From Orobanche coerulescens (Eukaryota > Streptophyta > Magnoliopsida > Lamiales > Orobanchaceae): 64,000 bases of DNA. The stretch lies in contig CM065801.1 of assembly GCA_033398695.1 (NCBI GenBank), positions 46,820,358-46,884,357 of the forward strand. Reading direction: 5' to 3'. The notes below the pieces were generated by a model that saw only the letters and a program-made list of their open reading frames with translations, ran no database searches and was not told the DNA's origin. Positions 1 to 11,134 of this stretch are shown one piece after another (position 1 is the first letter of the stretch; each line of letters opens with the position of its first letter). Position numbers and translations under genes: made by a program.

Positions 1-1094
1 CCGTACAAAACTTAGCACGATGACCCATCCGTCCACAAGCAAGACACTGAATCGGAGGCCTATCACAATCACTCATCATGTGGCCCGGACGACTACAGTT
101 GAAGCATGTAGGACCACGAACGGAACCAGTAGGAGCAGACCTAGATCCGTTTCCTCGCCCAACTGACGGCGACTGACTCCCGAAGACTCGCGAACCAGAC
201 TGAGCCTTCGAATACCCTCCAGACTTGCCTCCCGAAAATTGACCGGCAGTCTTCTGCTTCTTTCCTTCGGCTTCCGTCTCTGTCGCAGAAAATGACATCT
301 CATAATCCATCACTTTATTCTGATATTCTTTCAAAGTCGTGCACCCCAGTCCAGACATGTAGTGGCACACCCTCGGTTTCATCCGCATATCAAAGTGGCG
401 GATCTTATCAAGCTCATCTCGGACTTGATTTCTCACGTAATGCAACTGTTGATTGTAGTCTTTGATAGCTTGAGATATAGGAACATCTTGGGGCTTAGCC
501 TCAAAGAAGGCTCGGATCCTCCCCTCTTTCACTGGCCACTGATGCACTGTCTTCCATCAGATCCCGGAACTCTGCCCACGTAGCTTCCCGGTCACGCGGT
601 TTCACCGCTTGCCACCACGTCGCTGCCTCCTTGGCGAGGAAGTACTGAGCGATGGGTACCTTCCTCTCCTCAGAACAATTAGCAGCCTCAAATACTTTCT
701 CCATCTCGAACAGCCAATTCTCCCAACTAGAAGGGTCGGAAGCACCATCAAACTGCGGAGGACGCATACGAATCACGTCCTAAAGTAGCTTATCATTGCC
801 GAACCCAGTAGGCAGAACCGGGTTGGCATTAGCATGGCCGACCAGAACGGCCTGAGTCAGTAGCGTCATCTGGTTCGCTACTTGTTGCAAAATGTTGGTC
901 ACTCCAACATTCTCATGTGCATTACCGGAGCTAGCAGACTGGTCCTGCTGACCTCCAGAACTAGGGGGAAAACTGTTCGACAAAGAGGGCATCGCCGAAT
1001 CAGTTCCCGAGTGATCGGACATGGCCGCCCCACCGGCTGCGCCACGTCCCCTACCGCGTCCGCGACCGCGTCCGCGTCCTCTACCAGCAGGAAT
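1..1094 (-). pseudogene. gag: gag of Tekay-like gypsy element, broken, runs off left edge
   Basis: Gag is the capsid/nucleocapsid protein that packages element RNA. The frame opens with an Arg-Gly-rich tail (codons from 1094 to about 1023), continues through ATG at 1022, and then reaches the retrotransposon gag core, with a WENWLFEMEKVFEAA-type segment and the pair WW near 610-740. Two CCHC zinc knuckles lie at about 1-115: CFNCSRPGHMMSDC and CLACGRMGHRAKFC. Lesions: the expected start codon at 1094-1092 reads ATT, TAG interrupts the frame at 782-780, and a frameshift falls near 530-560, after which the gag frame resumes. Protease and polymerase lie outside the window. The gag identity is secure; the lineage is less so. 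Confidence 0.85.
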
Positions 1095-1293
1095 TCTGAA
1101 GAAGCAACGGGTAAGTACAATTCAAACGCAAAACGAAACAAGATGCTAAGATAGGAATAGAACCGAACAACGAAACGAATCAAGTTAGGAAAAACTTACG
1201 AGCACCGGCGTATTGAGATGATGGCATAGCAGTGATACTGTCCCAAAAACGACACTTAACTAGACCCGACAGCCTAGGTATCCATAGACCTAA

Positions 1294-1305
1294 GCTCTGG
1301 TACCA
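1294..1305 (-). other. Primer binding site (initiator tRNA-Met)
   Basis: The minus strand reads TGGTACCAGAGC, one base away from the plant tRNA-iMet complement TGGTATCAGAGC, and lies 5 nt downstream of the LTR end at 1311. It fixes the orientation of the element. Confidence 0.8.
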
Positions 1306-1310
1306 TATTC

Positions 1311-2656
1311 TGTAACACCCCCAAGACGTTCAGGGCATATTACAGCGTCGTGGACCCCACACTGTGGAATCCACCAGGCTAACATACCAACGAGACATTT
1401 GCCAACGACAACAATCATCAATAAAATGACAGTTCAAAATAAAAGACTACAATCCGACCAATAGAATCCAACAACAATCCATTTCCCAAAACGGGAACAC
1501 AACATTAACAATTTTTCAAAAGAAGTACTCGAGTACTTAAACCAGTTTTATAAAACAGAATCCCCAAACAAGATATCAAATTATTCGCCAGATAGAACAC
1601 CAATAACCAACTTCTGGACAGTATCATGCTCGCCCATCATCCCCATACGGCTCTAGTGCTCGCTTGTCCCCACGATCGATACCTGAAATACAAAAAGTAT
1701 TTTTCCCATTTAAGGGGTTAGCGACAACTGCTAATGCAAGTACAATCCATTTGAACTACATTCTAATCAGATGAATATATGCGCCAAAAATCATTTTATA
1801 TTCCGGAATATTTACAATCACAAAACACATTATCTCCAATAAATCACAATTCAAAGTTAACCGTTAGTACGAGACTCACGGCCACCGTACCCCGCAGAGC
1901 CCCGTCGGACATCCCTGGGTGGCTAACCACAGTTCGCGATACGCACACTCACGGCAATACGTATCCCTAGAGGCCCCGTCGGACCGTCCCTAGGTGAACA
2001 TACACATAACCATCCACAACAACCACGATACAGCCATAATTCAAATACTAGAACATGTAAACAAATGTAAAGTACTTGCCTTTGAGACATTCTTGAAGAA
2101 TCGGAAGTGAAAATGACTACGGATGATCCGAATGGAAAACGACGGTTCCTAAACGAATAATTAGCATAACTCAGTCCCAACGGACATCAATAATCGAAAG
2201 GAATACTCCCAAAACCCCGATTACAAATCACGACAATAGACGTTCAATCGATACGGGCGAGGGTTTACGCAAAATCTCCCCGTATTGATAATTTGCGGAT
2301 TAAAATCAAGGAAATTGGATTTAGAATCACCCAATAATCACAATCGGTAAAGAATATCGTAACATAGTTGAACAATTCGGAACTAAACCCTAGAATCCCG
2401 AAAATCCCCCAAATTCGTCAAAGTTAGGGTTCCTGAGGAAATACCTTGGATTCGACTGATGGAAGATGTGAATGTTGTAGATTAATCTCCTTCAGTACAC
2501 AATAATCAATCTCTAAAGGAAATCCACGGATTGCTCTGGACAAATCGCTCCAAAAGCACTCCAGAACACTCACGTCGCGAAAAGGGGCGAAGAAGGATGA
2601 AAAGAAACAGACTGGGGTTAAGTCAGGTTTAAAAACGCTGATAGTGCGTTACGTAC
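1311..2656 (-). repeat. 5' LTR of Tekay-like element, 3' portion
   Basis: On the minus strand this is the R/U5 side of the LTR and ends GGGGGTGTTACA at 1311. It is interrupted at 2656/2657 by copia A and resumes at 14951. CGTAC at 2652-2656 is the left target duplication of copia A. No gene is seen here; short open frames are incidental. Confidence 0.8.
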
Positions 2657-3807
2657 TGTTGGCCACTAAGTATACTGGATACAGTTTGGGAAATAGTTTG
2701 AACAACAAACTGTACGGATTCTAAATCTGAGTGCGTAGCGGAAGTCTTGGATACGATGAGTTCTTTGTGGATACAACTAAGTGTATGGTGTATACTTAAT
2801 ATATCACAGTTATTTTAAAACAGTAAAAGCTGAAGGTAAATAACACAGTAATTAAAGTGGTTCGAGGTAAACCCCTCTACGTCCACTGGTCCTCCACACA
2901 GGAGTAAAAAGTTTATTATAATTACTGCGTACACAACTACGTAATTATAAACAAACCTATCCTTGTATCGTTCACACAGATTGATACAAAGAATATCACT
3001 TTCAACCGTTCACACAGATTGGTTAAAGCTTCCTTCTTGACTAGCTTCTTCACACACAGTTCCAAAGCTTCGTCCTCTTATTCGTCCCACACAGGTCAGA
3101 ATAACTTGTTGAGTTCACACAGAGCTCAGATTTTACACAATGGTAAAATGGTAGGTAACCAGGTAAGAACGTGACTTTGAATATGAAGTTCTTGAGCTGA
3201 TGATGGCTGTTCTTGATGTTGAGCACTGTATATCTCTTTCTTAATTGCAGTAGGTTTTTGGAGATATGTTTGCTCTGATGATAACTTTTGATAGCTTGAG
3301 TGTTAGGTTACTTGGGTAACTGATCTTCAATGTCTTCATAGGATATATATAGTCTCTGAAGAAAGTATCTGTTGAGATGTGTCCATTTGAATGTGATTCC
3401 GTTTCAACGGGATTATGACACGATCCGGATTTCGCAGGATTCTGAAGATCTGAAGACTGACAGTATTTAAATACTTTATCCTTTGAGTATTTAAATACTT
3501 CTTTTCAACGGGACTTGACTTCTGTTCCTTCTTTGTCCTGTTGTGAGCTGTATGGATGATAACTGTATTTTGAGTATCGCGACAGTTTCCATACTTGGTC
3601 TTTTTACAAGACTACTTGCTGTACTGAAGAGCTTCACTTTATATGCTGATTCGAGGCAGGTCTTCGATACAGGATAAAGCCTCAAAGCTTCGACACAGTT
3701 TCCTTACTGTATTCGGATTGGCATATATGTCAAAACCTCAAATATCATTCGATACAGGGATCGGGTATCCCGGCTGTTTCGATACAGGGTGTTTGTTTTT
3801 CCCAACA
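2657..3807 (-). repeat. 3' LTR of copia A
   Basis: 1151 bp, starting TGTTGGCC and ending TTTCCCAACA on the plus strand. It is nearly identical to 13795-14950. Near its U3 end (3655-3800) the motif TTCGATACAG recurs several times, including a copy around GGGATCGGGTATCCC. Confidence 0.93.
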
Positions 3808-3821
3808 ATTTCCCCCTTTTT
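3808..3821 (-). other. Polypurine tract of copia A
   Basis: The minus strand reads AAAAAGGGGGAAAT directly next to the 3' LTR. This is where plus-strand DNA synthesis would be primed. Confidence 0.85.
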
Positions 3822-4309
3822 GACAATTTGCCAAGACTAACTTTCTTACTCTTCGAGTCTTCTTGATGATGCCAAAACCTTCTTCATGAAGCATTCTTCT
3901 TTGATGACTTCTGGCAGATTTCTTGGTCTTTCGTCAAAAGGTCTGACTTAGTGACTTAGTCTACAATAATGAACTGTTCGCAGGCAAGTTCGATACAGTT
4001 TAAGATTTATTACAACTTAAGCCTATGATTGGCGCGCAGGCACAATCTTACAATGTATTTCTAAGTTTTACAACTGAAATTATGAACTGTTCGTAGACTA
4101 GTTCGTACAGCTTAATTTTCAATCAAGTTTATCTAACTTGAGATTCCTACCAAACAAATTAAGTAATCATACATAAACACAGTAGATTACGAGTTGTAAT
4201 CTTTCAAGACAAACAAACGTTTTTATTGATATTCAAAATGATTGAGTACAAAGTTTGCTGTTTCGAATAGAAATTACAAAACAAAAAAATATACATAGAT
4301 TTCAGCTCT
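3822..4309 (-). other. 3' untranslated spacer of copia A
   Basis: About 490 bp between the stop of the extra gene and the polypurine tract. It is AT-rich and I see no further gene in it. Confidence 0.7.
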
Positions 4310-6544
4310 TTATTTATAATCCGCATGCCTCCATGGTCTTTTACCTTGTTCATTCTCGGTGCCACGCCACCAGTTGTGAAGGGAATCATTGCCTCGATCC
4401 AGGTAAATAGCTCTTCCTTCATATGATCGATCAAAGGCAAGTATCCAGTCTTCTGGATGGGTGACCCGATCTCCTCTTCTATGTTTGGATTTCATTTCGA
4501 TTTGGAGAGGGAGTTTCCCGTATTCAAGCATCTTCGTAAATTTATCTGTGGCCTCTGCTAACGTTTTATAGTTTTTGAAGATGGCGGATTCCCTGATGAG
4601 TCTGACAAAGTATCTCATCAGTTCGTTCTTCCTCCATTGCTTCACTTCATCGGCAGTTGGGTTGCGGTTGGTCGGCAGACGTATTTCCAAAGGTCTCTGA
4701 ATAAGATTTTGCCAAGGGACATTGGGATCATGAAATTCCGGTCTGGAGCCTGAAATTTTAAAACTTTGGGATGGAGGTGCTAGCTTGTTCAATTCGGCAG
4801 AGATACTGTTCTGAGCAGCCTCAAATTCCCTTTCTTGTTGCAGCCTAATTCTCCTAGCAGATTCTCGTGCCTCTTCCCCCTTTTTGGCGTCATCAAGACT
4901 TTGCAGGATTTCAAGAGCGGCGTCCTGTTTGGTCTCGATACTGGTTATTCTTTCAACAAGGGAGGAAAGAGTCTGCGACATATCTTTAATGCATTTGTCG
5001 TGAGCACGCAGTTGAGAGCTGTTCTTGATCATTGCACAAGCGGTCTTGGCTTCAGCTATCCTTGTCTTTGTAGCTTCCTCCTTCAGCAGTTGCTCCTGCT
5101 TATCTTCCATGATCTTCAAGGCTTGCTTGAAAACTTCTGGCAAAAGAATGAATGCGTCGACAACTCGAGATACTTCGTGTTGAAGAGTGGTCATTTCTTC
5201 GACAGCAGAGGTGTGCATCCAATTCAGTGCCTTTTCAACAGAAGATAGAGCATTTACTGCATCTTGGATAAATACAGTCTGAAGGCCAAGAGCTCGCAGG
5301 CGCTCTTTTCGTGCGGCAGATTTCGGAGAATCTGGTTCGGTAAGGTCTGCAGCGCTGTTCAACCTTCTTACATTCACGGATGGACGTGAAGTAAGTTGGA
5401 CATCCTCAGGTTCGGTACTGTCCTCGGATTCCAAGGTTGAAGGGGCGGGAGCAGCTTCTTGTGGTTCGGCGACAGGGGATTGAGAAGCTTCCTGTTGCGA
5501 AGATTCTTCAGCAATCATGGATGCAGGAGGGACTGAATCCTCCTGTTGGCTTTCAGGGAAGGCTACTTCGGTCGCAGCAGGCTCTGGTGCCTGTTCCAAA
5601 ATCTCTTGAATTTCCTCGACTAGAGGGACTGATTCCTCTTGGTCGGGAATGTTCTCGGGCTGTGGCGAAGGGGGATTGGCTTGGGTAGAAGGCCCTTCGT
5701 CATTGCTGGGTGGAGAGGCGTCTCGAGCTTCAGCCTCTTCATGACTCATTCTCAGACCTGCTTGAAGAGCATCGTCGTCGTCGTCTGAGTCATGGTCTTT
5801 GTCATCTTTTGGATTGGTGGGAGAATCCTCTGACTTATTCTTTCCTTTCCTCCTGCCGTCAGATTTGTGCAGAAGGTGGATTTCAATTAGATCCTTGCAA
5901 GAGGCGTTGTCCCATCGAAGCAGGGCCTCAATTTCAGTTGAGTCTGTTACTTCGGAGACGAATCTCTCTTCGTGGCTCCAATCGCTCCAATTGTACAGTG
6001 TATCGTACGGAGATAGCCTGTATCCTTTCCATTGCAGAAATCTTTCGTAGGCATGTTCAATTTGAACCGAAAGAAGTGTCTGATTGATGATCGAGTCAGG
6101 GGAGGGACTTCGAATAACATCTGGAGACGCTGTTTCGAGGGATTCCTGTACAGGTATGGGATCCTGTACGGAAGAGGGACTCCTTATAGGGGATGGTGCC
6201 CTTAAGGAAGATGGATCATGTACGGGTGTGGGACCCCGCAGAGGAGAAGTAGCTTTTGGCTCCGAATGGGCAGCCGACTCGCTAAAGTCTTGAGCGTTGG
6301 CAGATGTCTCTATATCCGTCGTAGCCGCCAAAGGCTCGGGATCTACTGTTGATACAGTAGGAGACACCTCTTCCACATGGGTTGGGCCCTGGGGTTCTTC
6401 ATCAGTGGGTTGAGCCACGGGGGAGACATCCTTGGAGTGCTGGGCAGATTTGGTTTTTGAAAGCCTCCTGAGTCTCTTCTTGGGCTTCTCACCCGTGAGT
6501 GTTTCTTCTTTGTGAGATCGCTTTCGCTTCTTTGAAGATTCCAT
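4310..6544 (-). CDS. Extra post-pol ORF of copia A, 744 codons, intact, function unknown
   Basis: An uninterrupted frame of 744 codons downstream of pol in the same orientation. The ATG at 6544 directly follows an in-frame TAA. Residues 1-35 are strongly basic (KKRKRS, KKRLRR) and look like a bipartite nuclear localisation signal. Residues of about 40-130 and 220-400 are rich in Ser, Pro, Glu and Asp and are probably disordered. Residues of about 415-590 have heptad-like hydrophobic spacing with many Lys/Glu, suggesting a coiled coil. The last 130 residues are more globular, with several Trp. I see no signal peptide and no membrane segment, so it does not look like an envelope glycoprotein, although it holds the position of the env-like gene of some Sireviruses. 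It may be the C-terminal half of one protein with 6556-7382. Confidence 0.75.
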   Translation of the reverse strand: MESSKKRKRSHKEETLTGEKPKKRLRRLSKTKSAQHSKDVSPVAQPTDEEPQGPTHVEEVSPTVSTVDPEPLAATTDIETSANAQDFSESAAHSEPKATSPLRGPTPVHDPSSLRAPSPIRSPSSVQDPIPVQESLETASPDVIRSPSPDSIINQTLLSVQIEHAYERFLQWKGYRLSPYDTLYNWSDWSHEERFVSEVTDSTEIEALLRWDNASCKDLIEIHLLHKSDGRRKGKNKSEDSPTNPKDDKDHDSDDDDDALQAGLRMSHEEAEARDASPPSNDEGPSTQANPPSPQPENIPDQEESVPLVEEIQEILEQAPEPAATEVAFPESQQEDSVPPASMIAEESSQQEASQSPVAEPQEAAPAPSTLESEDSTEPEDVQLTSRPSVNVRRLNSAADLTEPDSPKSAARKERLRALGLQTVFIQDAVNALSSVEKALNWMHTSAVEEMTTLQHEVSRVVDAFILLPEVFKQALKIMEDKQEQLLKEEATKTRIAEAKTACAMIKNSSQLRAHDKCIKDMSQTLSSLVERITSIETKQDAALEILQSLDDAKKGEEARESARRIRLQQEREFEAAQNSISAELNKLAPPSQSFKISGSRPEFHDPNVPWQNLIQRPLEIRLPTNRNPTADEVKQWRKNELMRYFVRLIRESAIFKNYKTLAEATDKFTKMLEYGKLPLQIEMKSKHRRGDRVTHPEDWILAFDRSYEGRAIYLDRGNDSLHNWWRGTENEQGKRPWRHADYK

Positions 6545-6555
6545 TTACGGGACCT

Positions 6556-7382
6556 TCACGGATTCATCTCTTGGGTTGGCGAAATTGGCATGTGCACGGT
6601 TCTCGGGTGGTTGCAATGCATGGTGCTCTGGTTATCTGTGATGGGCTTGACGCCTCCTAAGTATATCCTCGAGCTATTTTTCTTCGCGTCGGCGGATTGC
6701 GTCAGTCCGCACTTTGTCAGAATGTAATTCAGCATTAAACCAAAGGATTTCTTTTGGGTGGCAGGTTTGCACACCTCTTCTTGAAGACGTTTCAGAATTA
6801 TTTGGCACCAATTGACCTTTTCACAGGTCAAAATAGCTACAATCATTCTGAACCTTAAGTTCGTGCACATCTCGAATGCACCGGTTCGGTTTTCAATGAT
6901 CTCCTGGAGCAAAAGTCATGAAGATAAACAAAATGAAGAAGAAAATTTTTCTTGTGACAAGTAGTTGTCACCATATCAACCACTTTGGACCCTGTAAATA
7001 GTCCATAAAACTTGGTAATGAGCTCTTGAGACCCGAACGTCTCAAGTTGGTCCATGGTCAGGCCATCAGCAGGCAGCCTGTAGATTCTCTGGAGCAGATC
7101 GCGATCGATACAGATCTCCACTCCCTGGACTGTTGCAGTGATGTCAGCAACATGACCTCCCTGGGCCAGTGACAGAAAACGGACGGCGGCATTGAGGTAG
7201 AATTCCTCAACCAGATGGGCGTCGAATTTTTCGGCGGTTTTGCTCCCAATGATATATTCCATCGGTTCTGAGTCGTTGGCTTTCGAGAGAATACGCTCCA
7301 TGATGACAGGTTTGGAGAAGATCCAGCCATCAATGATGTTGGAGGATTTCTTCAGAACAGGGGAAGAAGATTGACCAGCCAT
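6556..7382 (-). pseudogene. Extra post-pol gene of copia A, N-terminal part, plant-transposon-protein-like domain
   Basis: Two frames in tandem: ATG at 7382 to about 6910, then another phase from about 6912 to the stop at 6556. Visible stretches are VEEFYLNAAVRFLS, VQGVEICIDRDLLQRIYRLP and, in the second frame, ENRTGAFEMCTNLRFRM. The order FY-N, V-GV-I, then LP-G resembles the 'putative plant transposon protein' domain that accompanies several plant retroelements; this is from memory and unchecked. The phase change could be a one-base frameshift or a short intron: phase-0 GT donors are present at 6983 and 6971 and a TTTTGCTCCAG acceptor ends at 6904. The ATG context (TTCAATGGCT) is good for plants and a TATA box lies about 140 bp upstream. 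Confidence 0.6.
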
Positions 7383-7830
7383 TGAAGTTTTCTTAGGAAG
7401 TAGGGTGCAAGAAAACGATGGAAATCCGCTGTGAATAAGCAGAAAAATATGTAGGTTGTTTGCTTGAGAACTCTTGTAATTGCAGAAAGCGTAAAGAGTC
7501 TCTAATGGCAGAAACAGTCCTTTTATAGTTGGGCGGCGAAATAGGGTTTTGCAGAGTACGAATGGTCAGATTTTAAGGGATGGGAACCGGTTTTGAAATC
7601 AACGGTCAAGATGGATTTAGTGTAACCGGTACGCTAATCCATTAAGAGGTTTAAAAATAGAACGGGTCCCACTTCTGACATAGGTTGATACCCTAAATGC
7701 TGAAAACGGCGGTTTAAAAATAATAAACAATTTAAAAACATCGCGGCTTTTGAGATTCAGTTGTCCAGATGTCGTGTAAGGCATTTAATGAACATGACGT
7801 TTGACATAAAAACAGGGCACGTGGACAAAA
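7383..7830 (-). promoter_or_regulatory. Promoter-like block in front of the extra gene of copia A
   Basis: The minus strand carries TATAAAAGG at 7527-7519, about 137 nt upstream of the ATG at 7382. The spacing leaves a plausible 5' leader of about 105 nt. A CACGTG G-box lies at 7818-7823, about 290 bp further upstream. The block separates the RNase H end (about 8153) from the extra gene, as an independent promoter would. Activity is inferred. The remaining 320 bp up to 8153 are AT-rich, with nothing else recognised. Confidence 0.5.
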
Positions 7831-8152
7831 ATTATTTTAAAAGGAAATATTATTATATTATTTACTGAATCGAAATCTATAGCATGTCTTTGTTCTCCAC
7901 GTCGATACTGACGTTCCCCCTTAAAAAGGTACTAATAGGTTTTAAATTCCATACGGCAATATTTGGATTAATCTTTGTATTCATGGGTCCTACAAGATTC
8001 CCCTTAATTATTGCACACACCAACCGTAGGATTCATATGCGTTCGCTCGCTACTGATCTTGTATTGATGATTAAGTGTACGGATAATTAATGTTGATATC
8101 TGTATTCACGGGTCTTCTGAGATTCCCCTCAATTGTTGAGTAAAAGCAGAAA

Positions 8153-9978
8153 TTACTTACAGGAGTCTTTGTAGTATTCCCAATTCTTGTCGAGCATGTT
8201 GAATCTTGCCGTGTCGAGAGGCTTGGTGAAGATGTCGGCCGGTGAGCGTCTGTATGAACTTTTTCCAAGCGAACATCCTTGTTCTCGACATGATTCTGAA
8301 AAATGATGCTTCATGTTGATATGTTTAGTGCGCGAGTGCGAACGAGATTGTGCGTGATTGCAATTGCACTCGTGCTATCACACATGATTGGAGTCTCTCT
8401 AGCATCGATTCCATAGTCGACAGCTTGTTCTTTGCATCCAAAGGATGCATACAGCGACTACGGCAGACATAGTACTCGATTCACCGTGGAAAGAGAGTTA
8501 GCCAATTGCTTCTTACTGAACCAAGAAACGAGTCTAGGTCCGAGAAAGTGACAGGTTCCACTTGTACTCTTCCTATCTAGCTTGCAGCCTCCGAGATCCG
8601 AGTCGTTGTATCCAACTAAATCAAATCCGCCTTCCTTAGGATACCATAGTCCTGCATCGACTGTTCCTTTAATGTACTTCAGGATTCGTTTAGCTGTATT
8701 GAAGTGTGATTCCTTAGGTGCAACTTGGTATCTTGCACACACTCCAACAGCAAACTGGATATCGGGCCTGCTAGCCGTTAGGTACAGGAGCGAACCAATG
8801 AGCTTCCTGTAGAGTGATTGGTCAAACGGCTTTCCGGCTTCATCAGCACTAATTTGCACGGAAGTGCTCATGGGGGTTGGCGAGGATTTGGAAGTGTTCA
8901 TTCCAAATTTGTTGAGTAGCTCCTTGCTGTATTTCTCCTGGTTGATGAATATACCTGTAGGCAACTGCTTTACCTGCAAACCTAGGAAATAACTAAGTTC
9001 CCCCATCATACTCATTTCAAATTTACTTTGCATGAGATGTGAGAACCTTTGACATAGAGCAAGGTTAGTTGAACCAAAAATAATATCATCGACATAGATT
9101 TGTACCATTAGAAGGTCATCACCTTCCTGTATCTTGAACAAGGTTTTGTCTACAGCACCTTTTTCAAATCCGTTGTTGGTTAGATACTGGGACAGGGTTT
9201 CGTACCAGGCTCTAGGGGCTTGTTTAAGTCCATACAGCGCTTTCCTTAGCCTGTAAACTAGATCGATACCATCTGTGTTGGCAAACCCTGGTGGTTGTTC
9301 AACATAAACTTCTTCTGCAAGATCTCCATTCAGGAAAGCACTCTTGACGTCCATTTGGTATACGATAAAACTCTTATGGGCGGCAAAGGCTAAGAATATC
9401 CTAATGGCTTCTAGTCTCGCTACAGGAGCGAAGGTTTTATCATAGTCGATTCCTTCTTCCTGACAATAGCCTTGTGCTACTAGTCTAGATTTGTTCCTTA
9501 TGATAAGTCCATTTCGATCCTTTTTAATTCGAAGTATCCATTTGGTTCCTATAACCGATTGGTGTGTCGGTCTGGGTACAAGATACCATACATTGTTTCT
9601 TTCGAAACCGTTAAGCTCTTCTTCCATAGATGTGATCCAATGAGAGTTGTTAAGAGCGTCTATGGTCGAAACAGGTTCGGACTGGGCTAAGAATACAGCG
9701 ATAGTGCACATATTCAGTCTCCTAAGTTCGGATTGAGATTTCCATTCAGGAAACTGTGAAACTTCAGCATTAGATTCTTCTTGTGCACAAAGTACATTTC
9801 CTTGTGTACTCTGTATTCTCCTTCGAGTAGAAACACCGGCATTAATGTTTCCAATGATCAGCTCTTGCGGGTGATCTCTCAACCATCTTCGGTCGGGTTC
9901 TAATTCAGGATCCCGTACTGTATCGAAGTTTTCTGTGGATACTGACCTCGGCTTATCTGGCGTCAGCTTCATCCACAT
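8153..9978 (-). pseudogene. pol: Reverse transcriptase-RNase H of copia A, broken
   Basis: This copies element RNA into DNA and removes the RNA strand. An open frame from 9978 to 8458 covers the [12 protein letters not shown] and [12 protein letters not shown] at the N-terminus, the catalytic [10 protein letters not shown] and [10 protein letters not shown] motifs, then [18 protein letters not shown]. It runs into RNase H with [17 protein letters not shown]. Near 8470 the frame is lost and the last RNase H part (8153-8460) is read in another frame with stops; the end of that domain is recognisable from the segment FTKPLDTARF. A frameshift near 9965 separates it from integrase. Confidence 0.9.
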
Positions 9979-11128
9979 CGATTCTTACAGCTGCGGGGTT
10001 GATTTCTAAATCAACGACAGGTTCTATGGGTGTTGGTGGATCCAAGATAGATAGATGGTGAATGTCCTGAGTGATATCATCTACTCCTGTAGGGTCATGG
10101 TGTGGTTCGTCGAACACTACATGCACTGATTCCTCGATCGTCAGCTTCCTTTTATTAAAGATTTTGAAAGCTTTGCTGACGGAGGAGTATCCTACGAATA
10201 TTCCTTCATCTGATTTTTCATCAAAGGTTCTAAGTTGGTCCTTCCCATTGTTCAATACATAACACCTGCATCCAAAAATGTGAAAATACGAAACTAACGG
10301 AGTTTTGTTATTTCATACCTCATAAGCTGTTTTGTTGTGGTGCTTGTTGACGATACAGCGGTTTTGAGTGTAGCACGCTGTATTGGTTGCTTCACCCCAG
10401 AAACGCTGTGGCAATTTACTTGCGGCAATCATTGTCCTTGTTGCTTATTTCAACGTCCTATTCTTTCGCTCGGCAACACCATTTTGTTGAGGTGTACGGG
10501 CAGCTGAGTATTCGTGCTGTATTCCATTCTCCGAACAGTATTGCTCTATAAAGCGGTTAGTGAATTCTGTACCTCTATCGGAACGAATGCACACGATACT
10601 CGATGCTTTTTCATTTTGCAACTTTCTCAGGAGCTCGGTCAGCCTTGATGTTGTTTCCTTCTTCTTGCTAAGAAAGATCGTCCAAGCATACCTGGAATAA
10701 TCATCAACAACAACCATGCAGTATTTCTTACCTCCCAAACTTACTGGGTCTACAGGACCGTAGAGATCCATGTGTAGCATTTCCAACACTCTTTGGGTTG
10801 AAAGGTAGGATTTGCTTTTCAGGGTTGACTTGATTTGCTTGCCTTTCTGGCATGGTCCGCAGACGCTGTCCTTCTTGAATGACACATTTGGCAAACCTCT
10901 AACCATTCCCTGTCTTGAAAGCTTGTTGATCGTCTTGAAGTTGACGTGAGACATCCTCTTGTGCCATAGCCAGCTAAGATCTGCAGTGCCTTTGGCAACA
11001 AAACATGGAATTGAGGAGCTCATAGGCTTCCAGTCAGCAATGTACATATTACCTGATCTGGTTCTTGTAAGCACAACTTCTTTGGTTTGGATGTTTTTGA
11101 CTCTACAGCGATCTATATAGAACTTCAC
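9953..11128 (-). pseudogene. pol: Integrase of copia A, broken
   Basis: The GAG-pre-integrase zinc-binding region (LWHKRMSHVN ... CGPCQKGK) is followed by the catalytic core. The first Asp is in MLHMDLYGPV, the second in VVVDDYSRYA with the associated IRSDRGTEF, and the catalytic Glu is in NGVAERKNRT. TAA interrupts the frame at 10447-10445 and TGA at 10315-10313. The C-terminal part (10255-9953) continues to the frameshift that leads into RT. The enzyme inserts the element DNA into the host chromosome. Confidence 0.88.
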
Positions 11129-11134
11129 CGAGAA

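Noticed and set aside
1092..1215. GTAAGT...TTCTTCAG in the leader of the Tekay-like element as an intron joining an upstream ATG to gag
   Set aside because: Splicing at these sites gives the wrong phase for gag; a mutated start codon (ATT at 1094-1092) before the Arg-Gly-rich stretch explains the gene better.
4310..6544. Envelope glycoprotein gene
   Set aside because: No signal peptide, membrane segment or cysteine pattern; the basic start and hydrophilic composition fit a nuclear or cytosolic protein better.
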